Shown here: in pieces, positions 15,315 to 23,394 of the stretch
How positions within the stretch are numbered: position 1 is the first letter of the stretch
How the letters are laid out: each line of letters starts with the position of its first letter
NCBI GenBank assembly: GCA_021793335.1
Contig: JAJYSW010000012.1
Coordinates: forward strand, 1-27,116
Length of the DNA stretch: 27,116 bases
Direction: 5' to 3'
Source of the DNA: Actinomycetes bacterium
Lineage (GTDB): Bacteria; Actinomycetota; Actinomycetes; Mycobacteriales; Micromonosporaceae
The notes under the pieces: generated by a model
Databases searched by the model: none
What the model was told of the DNA's origin: nothing
The model's input: the letters and a program-made list of their open reading frames with translations, nothing else
Position numbers and translations under genes: made by a program

Positions 15315-16421
15315 ATGGGACGTTTGGCGATACAGATGCTGGCCGGGGCATCGCTGACGCTGGTCGTGCTGGCCACGGGCGTGCCGATCGTGGTCGCCCA
15401 TGCCGCCGGGGAGCCGATCGCGGTGATCCCGCTCGGGTGGTGGCTGGCCTGTTTCGCGGCGTACGTCGCGGCGCTCACGGTGAGCATGTGGCTGTCCGAG
15501 GTGGTGGGGCGTCCGACGATCCTGTGGATGTTCACCTTGCAGTCGGTGCTGGCGCCGGTACTGGTGTTGACGGTGCCGGGAGCGGGCTGGACGCCGATCC
15601 TGCTGGTGTTCAACGCGGCGATCAGCGTCTATCTGGTGCCCTTGCGGTTCACGGTGGTGCTGGTGGCTGCCAACACGGCGGTGGTGGCCGCGAGCGCGGT
15701 GCCGGCGACGGCCTTCGAGATCGGCATGGGCGCGGGCGTGTACTTGATGTTGCAGGCGGTGTCCGTGCTCGCGGTGCTCGCCGAGCGACGCGATGCCGAG
15801 GCCAGGCGGGAACTGGCCGAGGCCCATGTGCGGCTGCGCTCGGCCTCGGTGCTGCTGGCCGAGTCGAGCCGGACCGAGGAACGGCTGCGGATCGCCAGGG
15901 AGCTGCACGATTCGATCGGGCACCGGTTGACGGTGCTGGCTTTGGAGCTGGAGATCGCCTCGCACCGCGACTGCGGCGAGTCGGTGGGCCGGGCGAAGGA
16001 GTTGACCGGGCAGGTCTTGGCCGATCTGCGTTCGACGGTCGGCGAGCTGCGTGAGGAGGCCCCGGATCTGCGTCAGACGCTGGAGGGCATCGTCGCGGAG
16101 CTGCCGATGCCGACGGTGCGGCTGCGGATCGATGAGACGGTCTCGGCCGATCGGGCTCTGGCCTCGGCGCTGGTGCGCTGTGTGCAGGAGGTCGTGACCA
16201 ACACGATCCGGCATGCAGAAGCCGAGCACCTGTGGATCGACATCGACACGGCCGGGTCCGGTCTCGTGTTCGAGGCGCGCGACGACGGGCGGGGCGCGCC
16301 CGACTTCACGATCGGCAACGGCCTGCGCGGCATGAGCGAGCGGCTGGAACAGCTGGGCGGCTCGGTCGAGTTCTCGGGGAAGAACGGCTTCCGGGTGCGG
16401 GCGGAGGTGCCGACAGGATGA
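15315..16421 (+). CDS. NarL/DesK-type sensor histidine kinase
   Basis: 368 residues. The N-terminal 155 residues contain five to six hydrophobic helices with almost no extracellular loop, the intramembrane-sensing layout often found beside ABC exporters. Residues about 160-190 form a coiled coil leading to a HisKA_3 domain with R-E-L-H-D, His198 being the phosphorylation site. The HATPase domain shows N-box Asn296, D-D-G-R-G at 323-327 and G-N-G-L-R-G-M at 334-340. ATG at 15315 is chosen since it begins the first membrane helix; an ATG 51 bp upstream is less likely. The stop overlaps the regulator's ATG (ATGA). Confidence 0.92.
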   Translation: MGRLAIQMLAGASLTLVVLATGVPIVVAHAAGEPIAVIPLGWWLACFAAYVAALTVSMWLSEVVGRPTILWMFTLQSVLAPVLVLTVPGAGWTPILLVFNAAISVYLVPLRFTVVLVAANTAVVAASAVPATAFEIGMGAGVYLMLQAVSVLAVLAERRDAEARRELAEAHVRLRSASVLLAESSRTEERLRIARELHDSIGHRLTVLALELEIASHRDCGESVGRAKELTGQVLADLRSTVGELREEAPDLRQTLEGIVAELPMPTVRLRIDETVSADRALASALVRCVQEVVTNTIRHAEAEHLWIDIDTAGSGLVFEARDDGRGAPDFTIGNGLRGMSERLEQLGGSVEFSGKNGFRVRAEVPTG

Positions 16422-17062
16422 TCCGGGTGTGCCTGGTCGACGATCAGACGCTGGTACGGCACGGCATCCGGCGGTTGCTCGAACTCAGCGACGAGGTCGA
16501 GGTGGTCGCGGAGGCCGACGACGGGATGACGGCGCTGGAGGCGGTCGGGCGGTCACGGCCCGACGTGGTGCTGCTGGACCTTCGGATGCCGCGCCATGAC
16601 GGGATCTGGACTTTGGAGGCGCTGCGGGAATCCGGCGTCGAGGTGCCGGTACTGGTGTTGACCACCTTCGACGACGATGAACTGGTATTGCAGGCGCTGC
16701 GGGCGGGCGCTCGGGGCTACCTGCTGAAGGATGTGACGCTCGAACAGCTGGTGGGGGCGGTGCGGACGCTCGCCGAAGGCGGGACACTGGTGCGTCCGGC
16801 GATCACCGACCGGCTGTTGCGCTCGCTCCACGCGGGAACCTTGGGCGAGGCGGAGGGGGTGCCGCCGGCGCCGCTGACCGAACGGGAGACCGAGGTGCTG
16901 CGGTTGATGGCGGCGGGCCTGAGCAATCGGGAGATCGCCCAGTCGCTGTTCCTGGCCGAGGGCACGGTGAAAAACCACGTCTCGAACGTGCTGCTCAAGC
17001 TCGGTTCGCGGGATCGGACGCGAGCGGTGCTGCGGGCGCTGCACCACGGGCTGCTGGACTGA
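16418..17062 (+). CDS. NarL/LuxR-family response regulator
   Basis: 214 residues. Receiver domain (1-120) with acidic pair Asp8-Asp9, phospho-acceptor Asp54 in L-L-D-L-R-M-P, Thr82/83 and Lys104. The LuxR-type helix-turn-helix (about 150-210) includes L-T-E-R-E-T-E-V-L and L-S-N-R-E-I-A, then G-T-V-K-N-H-V. Its partner is the kinase translated just before with a 4-bp overlap; the likely target is the divergent ABC exporter. Its TGA stop directly touches the stop codon of the acyltransferase on the other strand. Confidence 0.95.
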   Translation: MIRVCLVDDQTLVRHGIRRLLELSDEVEVVAEADDGMTALEAVGRSRPDVVLLDLRMPRHDGIWTLEALRESGVEVPVLVLTTFDDDELVLQALRAGARGYLLKDVTLEQLVGAVRTLAEGGTLVRPAITDRLLRSLHAGTLGEAEGVPPAPLTERETEVLRLMAAGLSNREIAQSLFLAEGTVKNHVSNVLLKLGSRDRTRAVLRALHHGLLD

Positions 17063-19252
17063 TCAGGGCGCGTCTGCGAGGGCGAGCAGCTCGGCTTCGA
17101 AATAGGGCGCGAGGGTCTCGACGTACGTATTCGTCAAGTGGGCGTCGTCGCGGTAGACCAGGACGTTGCCGACCACGGGCTCGCACGCGACGGCCGAGCA
17201 GATGTAGTCGGTCAGGTCGAGCTTGTGCACGCCCTCGGGCACGTCGAGGGCATCGAAGGCGGCCGGTTCGGGGTAGTAGTCGTCGCGATCGACGGCGCAC
17301 GCCTCGGGCCCTTCACGGTCGAGGCAGGCGGGCACGTCGAAGCGGGGACTGGGAGTGTCGCGGACGGCGACGACCTCGGCTCCGCTGTCGAGCAGCTGCG
17401 CGTAGCGTTCGCCATAGGAGGCGGGGAACGATTCGACCGCGTCGTAGCCGATGCGCGAGCCGTAGGTGAGCACGATGTCGGGCTCGATGCCGACGATCGC
17501 CTCGACGGCGGCGTCGTTCCAGGCCGCGCACGAGCGGTATCGCTCCTCGCTCGTGTTCGGCTGCTCGGTGGCGATGACGCACGCGTTCTTGATGAAGGTG
17601 ATCACGTGCCAGTCGTGGCGCTCGGCGACGGCGAGCACGGCGGGCAGCCAGTGCCAGATCTTCGAACCGCCGTACATGACGACCGTGGTCCGCGCCGTGT
17701 CCGCATCGGGACCGCCGACCGTTCCGTCTTCGTGCGCCTGGCCGTCCCCGCCTGGCGCATGCTCACCTTCGGCGCCGTGCGCCTGTTCGTCTCCGACACC
17801 GTGCGCTCGTTCGTCCCCCACGAAATCGCACCTGACGAGCTCGTAGCCCTCCATGGACTGGTTGCAATCGTCCGACAGCTCCGGGGAGCGGTCGTCGGCG
17901 GCGTCGAGCGTGGAAGGCACGAAGTCGTCCGGGGCGATGTCGAGCCCTTCGGCGAGCGCGGCCGCGCCGGGGTGGGTGGCGGCGCCGACGGTCTCGGGAT
18001 CGAGGCGGTCGCGTTCATAGGCGATGTAACCGGCGAAGGCGCCTCCGGTGGCCAAGACGAGGGCGAGGCTCGCGGCGCCGAGCACGGCCGCGCCGCGGAC
18101 GGTGCGCTGGCCGAATCCGCTGGCTTTGAGGCGCAGTTCGAGCGCCCAGCGGGTCACCGCGGCGAGCGCCAGGGAGACGGCGATGACGCCGAGGCCGCCC
18201 GCGAGGGTGGCGCTGCTGCGTCCGGTGGTGGCCAGGTAGCAGATGAGGACGGGCCAGTGCCACAGGTAGAGGGTGTAGGAGAGCCGTCCGAGCGCGTGGA
18301 GCGGACGGGCGTTGAGGAGGCGGCCGGCGCCGGCTCCGGGCTGGGCGGTGGCGACGGCGAGGACGGCGGACGCCGCGGTGACGGGCCAGAGCGCGGCGAC
18401 CCCGGGGAACTGGGTGCTGTCCAGGAGCAGGCCGCCCGCGGCGAGGGCGACGACGGCCACCCAGCTGAGGGCCGCGGCGGTGCGGCGTCCGAGCCGCAGT
18501 CGGGGCAGTGCGAGCACGAGGAGGCCACCGACGGCGAACTGCCAGAGGCGGGCGCGGGTGTCGAAGTAGGCGTACGCCTGGTTGTGGGCGACCTCCCATA
18601 GCGCGAAGGCGAAGGAAGCGGCGAACACGGCGGTGAGGGCGGGGGCCAGGGCTCCGCGCAGGCCGCGTCCGGTGCGTGCGCCGATCCAGGCGCAGGCGAG
18701 GATGAGGAAGGGCCACAGCAGGTAGAACTGGGCTTGGATGCCCAGCGACCAATAGTGCTGGACGATACTGGCGCCGTTGTTGGAGGCGAGGTAATCGACG
18801 GAGTTCTCGGCGAGTCTCCAGTTGCCGACGTAGAACGCGGAGGCGAGCACGTCGCCGAGCTGCTGGTCCCAGGTGGCGCGGGGCAGCCAGATCGCGGCCA
18901 TGACGAGGGTGGCGGCGGCGACGGCGAGGGCCGGGGGGAAGATCCGGCGGACGATCCGGGCCGCGTAGCGGGCGGGGTCGATGCCGTGCCGTCTCGCGGG
19001 GCCGCGGGTGTCGCCGCGGCCGCCCGATTCGGCGGCGCGGATCAGGCTTCCGGTGATGAAGAAGCCCGACAGGAGCAAGAAGACGTCGACGCCGCCGGAG
19101 ACGCGGTCGAACCAGATGTGGTAGACGGCGATGACGATGATGGCCGCGCCGCGCAGGCCCTCGATCTCGGGCAGGTACCTGCGCTCGGCCGCGGAGCGGG
19201 AGGTGACGTGCCGCGCGGGGGTCGCTGCGGTCTCGCTGGTCTCGGTGCTCAT
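17063..19252 (-). CDS. Acyltransferase-3 / SGNH two-domain O-acyltransferase
   Basis: 729 residues. Start ATG at 19252 has GGAG 4-5 nt upstream. Residues about 28-400 are an OafA/YrhL-type acyltransferase-3 membrane domain of about ten helices, with E-G-L-R-G-A and the catalytic-type His near 45 (V-Y-H-I), and L-S-G-F-F-I. Helix 11 (about 410-430) leads outside to an SGNH hydrolase-like domain (about 515-729). Its nucleophile Ser530 sits in G-G-S-K rather than G-D-S-H, and the Asp702/His705 dyad is in D-D-A-H-L. Such proteins move acetyl or other acyl groups from acyl-CoA across the membrane onto cell-wall sugars, peptidoglycan or secondary metabolites. A His/acidic repeat lies between the domains. 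Substrate unknown. Confidence 0.88.
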   Translation of the reverse strand: MSTETSETAATPARHVTSRSAAERRYLPEIEGLRGAAIIVIAVYHIWFDRVSGGVDVFLLLSGFFITGSLIRAAESGGRGDTRGPARRHGIDPARYAARIVRRIFPPALAVAAATLVMAAIWLPRATWDQQLGDVLASAFYVGNWRLAENSVDYLASNNGASIVQHYWSLGIQAQFYLLWPFLILACAWIGARTGRGLRGALAPALTAVFAASFAFALWEVAHNQAYAYFDTRARLWQFAVGGLLVLALPRLRLGRRTAAALSWVAVVALAAGGLLLDSTQFPGVAALWPVTAASAVLAVATAQPGAGAGRLLNARPLHALGRLSYTLYLWHWPVLICYLATTGRSSATLAGGLGVIAVSLALAAVTRWALELRLKASGFGQRTVRGAAVLGAASLALVLATGGAFAGYIAYERDRLDPETVGAATHPGAAALAEGLDIAPDDFVPSTLDAADDRSPELSDDCNQSMEGYELVRCDFVGDERAHGVGDEQAHGAEGEHAPGGDGQAHEDGTVGGPDADTARTTVVMYGGSKIWHWLPAVLAVAERHDWHVITFIKNACVIATEQPNTSEERYRSCAAWNDAAVEAIVGIEPDIVLTYGSRIGYDAVESFPASYGERYAQLLDSGAEVVAVRDTPSPRFDVPACLDREGPEACAVDRDDYYPEPAAFDALDVPEGVHKLDLTDYICSAVACEPVVGNVLVYRDDAHLTNTYVETLAPYFEAELLALADAP
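17711..17821 (-). repeat. In-frame degenerate repeat, His/Asp/Glu-rich linker
   Basis: Within the acyltransferase, residues 478-514. Successive 8-residue units read GDERAHGV, GDEQAHGA, EGEHAPGG and DGQAHEDG. The DNA units of 24 bp are similar, so the tract probably grew by tandem duplication. Confidence 0.6.
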
Positions 19253-19413
19253 GGGTCTCCGGATCGGCGGCCGTCCCTGGGTACGGCGCGCGGGGTGCGG
19301 ACTGCGGGGGTTCGGCCATACCAATGTACGACGCGGGCGGGGGGCGGCCCGGGTGACGGTCGGCGAGCGGTTCGAGGCGGCCCGGATCGGGGTCGAGTTG
19401 CGGCGCGAAAGCG

Positions 19414-19442
19414 TTGACAGCGGCCGGTTCTCGGGACACAAT
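19414..19442 (+). promoter_or_regulatory. Sigma-70-type promoter for accD-acd operon
   Basis: TTGACA (19414-19419), a 17-bp spacer and CACAAT (19437-19442). This is the best promoter in the window. Predicted start near 19449, at the edge of the palindrome beginning at 19450. Confidence 0.65.
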
Positions 19443-19449
19443 GACATTA

Positions 19450-19467
19450 CCTTAACGATCGTTAAGG
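19450..19467. promoter_or_regulatory. 18-bp perfect palindrome, TetR-type operator
   Basis: CCTTAACGATCGTTAAGG, a perfect palindrome covering the predicted transcription start. It resembles operators of TetR regulators that control acyl-CoA catabolism. No such regulator gene is within the window. Confidence 0.65.
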
Positions 19468-19494
19468 AACCGTTCTGCGAGGAGGGCGCGCATC

Positions 19495-21006
19495 GTGGAC
19501 TACACCGCCGAACGCGAGGACATCCTGCGAGGTGGCGCCGAGAAATACCACCTGGCGGCCGCAGCCGCGGGCAAGTACCACGCCCGCGAACGCATCCGAC
19601 GCCTGACCGACGTCGACTCCTTCACCGAGGACGCGCTGTGGGCGAACCCGGACCCGACGCTGCCGGCAGACGGGGTCGTGTGCGGAACGGCGACGGTGCA
19701 GGGCCGGCCAGTGCGCGTGATCGCGAACGACTCGACGGTCAAGGCCGGGTCGTGGGGGGCCAGGACGGTCGAGAAGATCATCCGCACCATCGAGGCCGCT
19801 CAAGTCGAGCAGCACCCGATCGTGTACCTGGTGGACTCGGCCGGGGCGCGCATCACCGACCAGGTCCGGCTGTTCCCCGGGCGTAGGGGCGCGGGCCGCA
19901 TCTTCCACGAACAGGTGCGGGCCTCGGGGCAGGTCCCGCAGGCCTGCGCGCTGTTCGGGCCCTCGGCCGCCGGCGGAGCCTATATCCCGGCGTTCTGCGA
20001 CGTCGTCGCCATGGTCGACGGCAACGCCTCGATGTACCTGGGAAGCCCACGCATGGTCGAGATGGTCACCGGGGAGCGGACCACCCTGGAGGAGATGGGC
20101 GGCGCCCGCGTCCACTGCGAGGAGTCCGGCGTGGGGCATTTCCTGTGCCGCAACGAGGACGAGGCGATCGCGACGGTGCGGCGATGGCTGTCGTACCTGC
20201 CGTCGAACTGGACGCAGCCGCCCCCGGTGCGGGCGGCCAGGCCGCCGGCCGCGGTGGACTTGAAGACCGTGGTCCCGGCCGGGGAGTCGACGCCGTTCGA
20301 CATGCACGAATTCATCGACGGCCTGGTCGACCGGGACTCGGTCCTCGAAGTGCAGGCCAGGTGGGCCGGTGAGCTCATCTGCGCATTCGCGCGGCTCGAC
20401 GGCCGCCCCGTCGGCATCGTGGCCTCCAACTCGGCGGTGCGCGGCGGAGTGCTGTTCGCCGACTCGGCCGACAAGGCCGCGCGGTTCGTCAACACCTGCG
20501 ACGCGTTCAACGTGCCGCTGCTGTTCCTGGCCGACGTGCCGGGATTCATGGTCGGCGCCGCGTTCGAGCGGGGCGGCATCATCCGCCACGGGGCCAAGAT
20601 GATCGCCGCCGTCGCCGAGGCGACGGTGCCGAAGCTCTGCGTCGTGGTGCGCAAGGCCTACGGCGCCGGACTGTATGCAATGTCCGGGCCCGCCTTCGGA
20701 TCGGACGCGGTCCTCGCCCTGCCGAGCGCGAAGATCGCCGTCATGGGCGCCGAGGCGGCCGTGAACGCCGTGTACGCCAATAAGATCGCCAAAATCGAGG
20801 ACGAGGCCGAACGCGAGCGGTTCATCGCCGATCGGCGCGAGGAGTACGAGGCCGACGTCGATCTGCGACGCCTGGCCGGGGAAATGGTCGTCGACGACAT
20901 CGTCGAACCCGAGGCCCTGCGGGCCGACCTGATCACACGCTACCGCCGGCTGTCCCACAAGGACCGTCGGTTCGCAGACCGCAGACATCCGATAACACCG
21001 GTGTAG
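19495..21006 (+). CDS. Acyl-CoA carboxylase beta subunit (carboxyltransferase)
   Basis: 503 residues from a GTG with GAGGAGGG 9 nt upstream. Two crotonase-like halves are visible: the N-half with D-S-A-G-A-R near 120 and G-P-S-A-A-G-G-A-Y-I-P near 157-167 (acyl-CoA oxyanion site), and the C-half with G-I-V-A-S-N, D-V-P-G-F-M-V-G and Y-G-A-G-L-Y-A-M (carboxybiotin site). It transfers CO2 from biotin to an acyl-CoA such as methylcrotonyl-, propionyl- or a related CoA. The loop C-E-E-S-G-V-G-H near 203-210 resembles methylcrotonyl- rather than propionyl-type enzymes, but specificity is uncertain. It stands 8 bp before an acyl-CoA dehydrogenase. No biotin carboxylase/BCCP subunit is encoded nearby, so it must be shared or distant. 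Confidence 0.9.
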   Translation: MDYTAEREDILRGGAEKYHLAAAAAGKYHARERIRRLTDVDSFTEDALWANPDPTLPADGVVCGTATVQGRPVRVIANDSTVKAGSWGARTVEKIIRTIEAAQVEQHPIVYLVDSAGARITDQVRLFPGRRGAGRIFHEQVRASGQVPQACALFGPSAAGGAYIPAFCDVVAMVDGNASMYLGSPRMVEMVTGERTTLEEMGGARVHCEESGVGHFLCRNEDEAIATVRRWLSYLPSNWTQPPPVRAARPPAAVDLKTVVPAGESTPFDMHEFIDGLVDRDSVLEVQARWAGELICAFARLDGRPVGIVASNSAVRGGVLFADSADKAARFVNTCDAFNVPLLFLADVPGFMVGAAFERGGIIRHGAKMIAAVAEATVPKLCVVVRKAYGAGLYAMSGPAFGSDAVLALPSAKIAVMGAEAAVNAVYANKIAKIEDEAERERFIADRREEYEADVDLRRLAGEMVVDDIVEPEALRADLITRYRRLSHKDRRFADRRHPITPV

Positions 21007-21014
21007 GAGGAGCC

Positions 21015-22142
21015 ATGAGACCGTCCCCAGAACAGGCGGAGTTCGCCGCGGCAGTGCGGGATTTCGCCGAGACCGAGATCCGGCCCGTGATCGGCGATTA
21101 CTACGAGCGGGGCGTCTTCCCCGCCGACCTGGTCCGCGACTTGGGCAAACTCGGCGTCTTCGGCGTCACGCTGCCCGAGGAGCACGGCGGGGCCGAGGCC
21201 GGGCTGCTCATGCTCTGCCTCGCGCTGGAGGAGATCGCCCGCATCGACTCCTCGGTGGCCGTCACCGTCGAGGCGTCGGTGACGCTCGGGGCCGATGCCA
21301 TCGCGAAATACGGCACCGAGGAGCAGCGGCGGCGGTGGCTGCCGCGCCTGGCCGCCGGCGAGGGGCTGTGCGCCTTCGCGCTCACCGAGCCCGGCGGCGG
21401 GACCGACGCCGGACGCACCGACACGCGAGCCAGGCTGGAAGGCGACCAGTGGGTGATCGACGGCGCGAAATGCTTCATCACCAACGCCGGGACGCCGATG
21501 ACCGATCTCATCATCACCACCGCGACCACCGGGCCCGGCGAGGTCTCGTGCATCGCGGTCGAACCGGGCGCGCCGGGGCTGGAGATCGGCCCGGAGTACT
21601 CCAAGGTCGGCTGGCGGGCCTCGGACACGCGCCCGGTGTACTTCGACGGGTGCCGCGTCCCGGCCGAGAACCTCATCGGGGAGCGCGGGCGGGGCTTCGC
21701 GCAGTTCATGGAGCTACTCGATTCGGGGCGGGTCGCGTTGGCCGCGCTGTCCGTCGGAATGGCCCAGGGGTGCCTGGACGAGGCGCTGGACCATGCCAAG
21801 GAACGCGAGGCGTTCGGCAGGCCGATCGCGGACAACCAGGCGATCGCGTTCATGCTCGCGGACATGCGGCTGCGCGCGCATACCGCGCGGCTGGCCTACC
21901 TGGACGCGGCCGACCGCGCCGACCGCGGCGAGCCCTTCGGCACCGAGGCGGCGATCGCGAAGCTGTACGCCTCGCAGGCGGCCGTGTCGAACGCGCGGGA
22001 GGCCACGCAGATCTTCGGCGGCTACGGGTTCATGAACGAGACGCCGGTGGCGCGGGCCTGGCGCGACTGCAAGGTCCTGGAGATCGGCGAGGGCACCAAC
22101 GAGGTCCAGCGGATGCTCATCGCCAGATCCCTGGGGGTCTGA
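21015..22142 (+). CDS. Acyl-CoA dehydrogenase
   Basis: 375 residues; GGAGGAG precedes the ATG, 8 bp after accD. FAD enzyme that makes a 2,3-double bond in acyl-CoA. Family blocks: F-A-L-T-E-P-G-G-G-T-D near 121-131 (flavin), W-V-I-D-G-A-K-C-F-I-T-N-A near 146-158, Q-I-F-G-G-Y-G near 332-338, and I-G-E-G-T-N-E-V-Q near 358-366, whose Glu (about 360) matches the catalytic base of short/branched-chain dehydrogenases. With accD it suggests leucine/isovalerate-type or related acyl-CoA breakdown, the pair being induced together from the upstream promoter. The genes for the remaining steps are not here. Confidence 0.92.
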   Translation: MRPSPEQAEFAAAVRDFAETEIRPVIGDYYERGVFPADLVRDLGKLGVFGVTLPEEHGGAEAGLLMLCLALEEIARIDSSVAVTVEASVTLGADAIAKYGTEEQRRRWLPRLAAGEGLCAFALTEPGGGTDAGRTDTRARLEGDQWVIDGAKCFITNAGTPMTDLIITTATTGPGEVSCIAVEPGAPGLEIGPEYSKVGWRASDTRPVYFDGCRVPAENLIGERGRGFAQFMELLDSGRVALAALSVGMAQGCLDEALDHAKEREAFGRPIADNQAIAFMLADMRLRAHTARLAYLDAADRADRGEPFGTEAAIAKLYASQAAVSNAREATQIFGGYGFMNETPVARAWRDCKVLEIGEGTNEVQRMLIARSLGV

Positions 22143-22308
22143 TCGGAGGCATGAAAGGGCGTTCGAGCCGGGGAAGTCCGTGCACGGCGGGCCCGTAGTC
22201 GCGGACGCGGCGCCGCCGCACGGCCATCGAAACGGGGCGAACCCTTCGGTACTTCGCCAGTGAGCGCGTATACCATGGCGCTGAGTGACGGCAGACCGAG
22301 GAGCAGCT

Positions 22309-22734
22309 TTGACCGAGATCGACACGGGCCGCGCGGCGGCGCGACGAGTCCTCGCCTCTCGGCGCGGGCTCATGTGCGGCGTGGCCGGGCTCGGCGCCGT
22401 GGGCGCTCTGGCCGCGTGCGGCGCCTCCGAACCGGAACTGAGCGTCGGCGAGGACGGAGTGCTGGCGCAGACCTCCGACGTGCCGGTCGGCGGCGGCATC
22501 GTCGTGGGCGAGACCGTGGTCGTGCAGCCGGCGGAGGACGAGTTCGCGGCGTTCTCGGCGGTGTGCCCGCACCGCGGCACCATCGTCGACGCCCCGAACG
22601 ACGAGGGCGTCATCATCTGTCCCAATCACCGGTCTGAGTTCGGCCTCGAAGGCGAACTGCTCAAGGGCCCGGCCGATACCGGGTTGACTGAAGTGGACAT
22701 CACTGTCGAGAACGGCGAGATCATCCTCGCCTGA
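22309..22734 (+). CDS. Tat-exported Rieske [2Fe-2S] lipoprotein
   Basis: 141 residues from a TTG with GAGGAG 5 nt upstream; a GTG 8 codons earlier lacks a ribosome site. The twin arginines at 18-19 (S-R-R-G-L-M) and lipobox L-A-A-C with Cys37 predict Tat export and lipid anchoring. The Rieske domain (about 50-141) has C-P-H at 86-88 and C-P-N-H at 104-107, the two Cys and two His that bind a [2Fe-2S] cluster. It is small and lacks a catalytic domain, so it is an electron carrier or sensor. It is monocistronic, with no cytochrome b or oxygenase gene nearby. A weak -10 (TATACC, 22269-22274) lies upstream. Such orphan Rieske lipoproteins occur across actinobacteria with unknown partner. Confidence 0.88.
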   Translation: MTEIDTGRAAARRVLASRRGLMCGVAGLGAVGALAACGASEPELSVGEDGVLAQTSDVPVGGGIVVGETVVVQPAEDEFAAFSAVCPHRGTIVDAPNDEGVIICPNHRSEFGLEGELLKGPADTGLTEVDITVENGEIILA

Positions 22735-22883
22735 GGGGCGCACCGTCCGCGGCCCCCGCGCGGGCCCGCAGCCGAGGGGCGGCGGGTACCGGGTAGGGCC
22801 GCTGTTCGCACACCGCCACCGAGTTCGGCGAACCGGTCCGCCTCAACGATCGAAGGCGAAGGAACCGCGGGCCCGCCGTTCCC

Positions 22884-22925
22884 TCCGGCGTCGTCCGGGC
22901 GGGGACACGCCCGGACGACGCCGGA
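22884..22925. terminator. Perfect 18-bp bidirectional terminator hairpin
   Basis: Arms 22884-22901 and 22908-22925 are perfectly complementary over 18 bp with loop GGGACA. It lies between convergent genes, 7 nt past the DUF3151 stop and 150 nt past the Rieske stop. Confidence 0.75.
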
Positions 22926-22932
22926 ATCGGCA

Positions 22933-23340
22933 CTACGTCAGGGCGTCGGCCGCGGCCGGATCGGAGTCGCGCAGGAACTGGGCGCAGCGCGCGGCCTCGT
23001 CGGCCTCACCGATCGACGCCGCGGCGCGCGAGAGCTGGTGAAGCGACTTCAGGAACCCGCGGTTCGGCTTATGCGACCACGGGATCGGGCCGTGGCCCTT
23101 CCAGCCGCTGCGCCGCAGCTGGTCGAGGCCCCGGTGGTAGCCGGTGCGGGCGAAGGCGTAGGCGCTCACGTCGTCGCCGGCCTCCATGGCGTTCTTGGCC
23201 AGCCGCGCCCAGGCCGCGCAGAACCACGGGAAATTCCGGGCCGTGTCCTCCGGAGTATGCTCATCGAGGTATTTCCTGGCCTCGGTGTCCTCCGGGAGCA
23301 GCGCGGCCGGAGGCTGGGCCATGAGATTCTGCTGAGCCAA
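22933..23340 (-). CDS. DUF3151 family protein
   Basis: 135 residues from a TTG with GAGGA 7 nt upstream; an ATG six codons later lacks a ribosome site. The sequence L-P-E-D, A-R-N-F-P-W-F-C-A-A-W-A-R-L, A-Y-A-F-A-R-T-G-Y-H-R-G-L-D-x-L-R-R and W-K-G-H-G-P-I-P-W-S-H matches the actinobacterial DUF3151 family (Rv0360c type). It looks all-helical with a TPR-like arrangement, cytoplasmic, and its function is unknown. It follows nhaA by 54 bp on the same strand; TAGGCT at 23397-23392, overlapping the nhaA stop, could be its own -10. Confidence 0.85.
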   Translation of the reverse strand: MAQQNLMAQPPAALLPEDTEARKYLDEHTPEDTARNFPWFCAAWARLAKNAMEAGDDVSAYAFARTGYHRGLDQLRRSGWKGHGPIPWSHKPNRGFLKSLHQLSRAAASIGEADEAARCAQFLRDSDPAAADALT

Positions 23341-23394
23341 TGCGGTGTCCTCACTTTATGGTCGAATCGCTCGCGAATATTCAATGAGTCAAGC

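Noticed and set aside
17138..18601. 487-residue plus-strand frame
   Set aside because: Antisense shadow of the acyltransferase gene, Gly/Val/Glu-rich with no motif; long shadows are common in high-GC DNA.
19462..20988. 508-residue minus-strand frame
   Set aside because: Antisense shadow of the carboxyltransferase, whose own motifs are clear.
22151..22198. 15-codon frame after acyl-CoA dehydrogenase with GGAGG before ATG
   Set aside because: Very short, the ribosome-site match may be chance, and no conservation can be judged.
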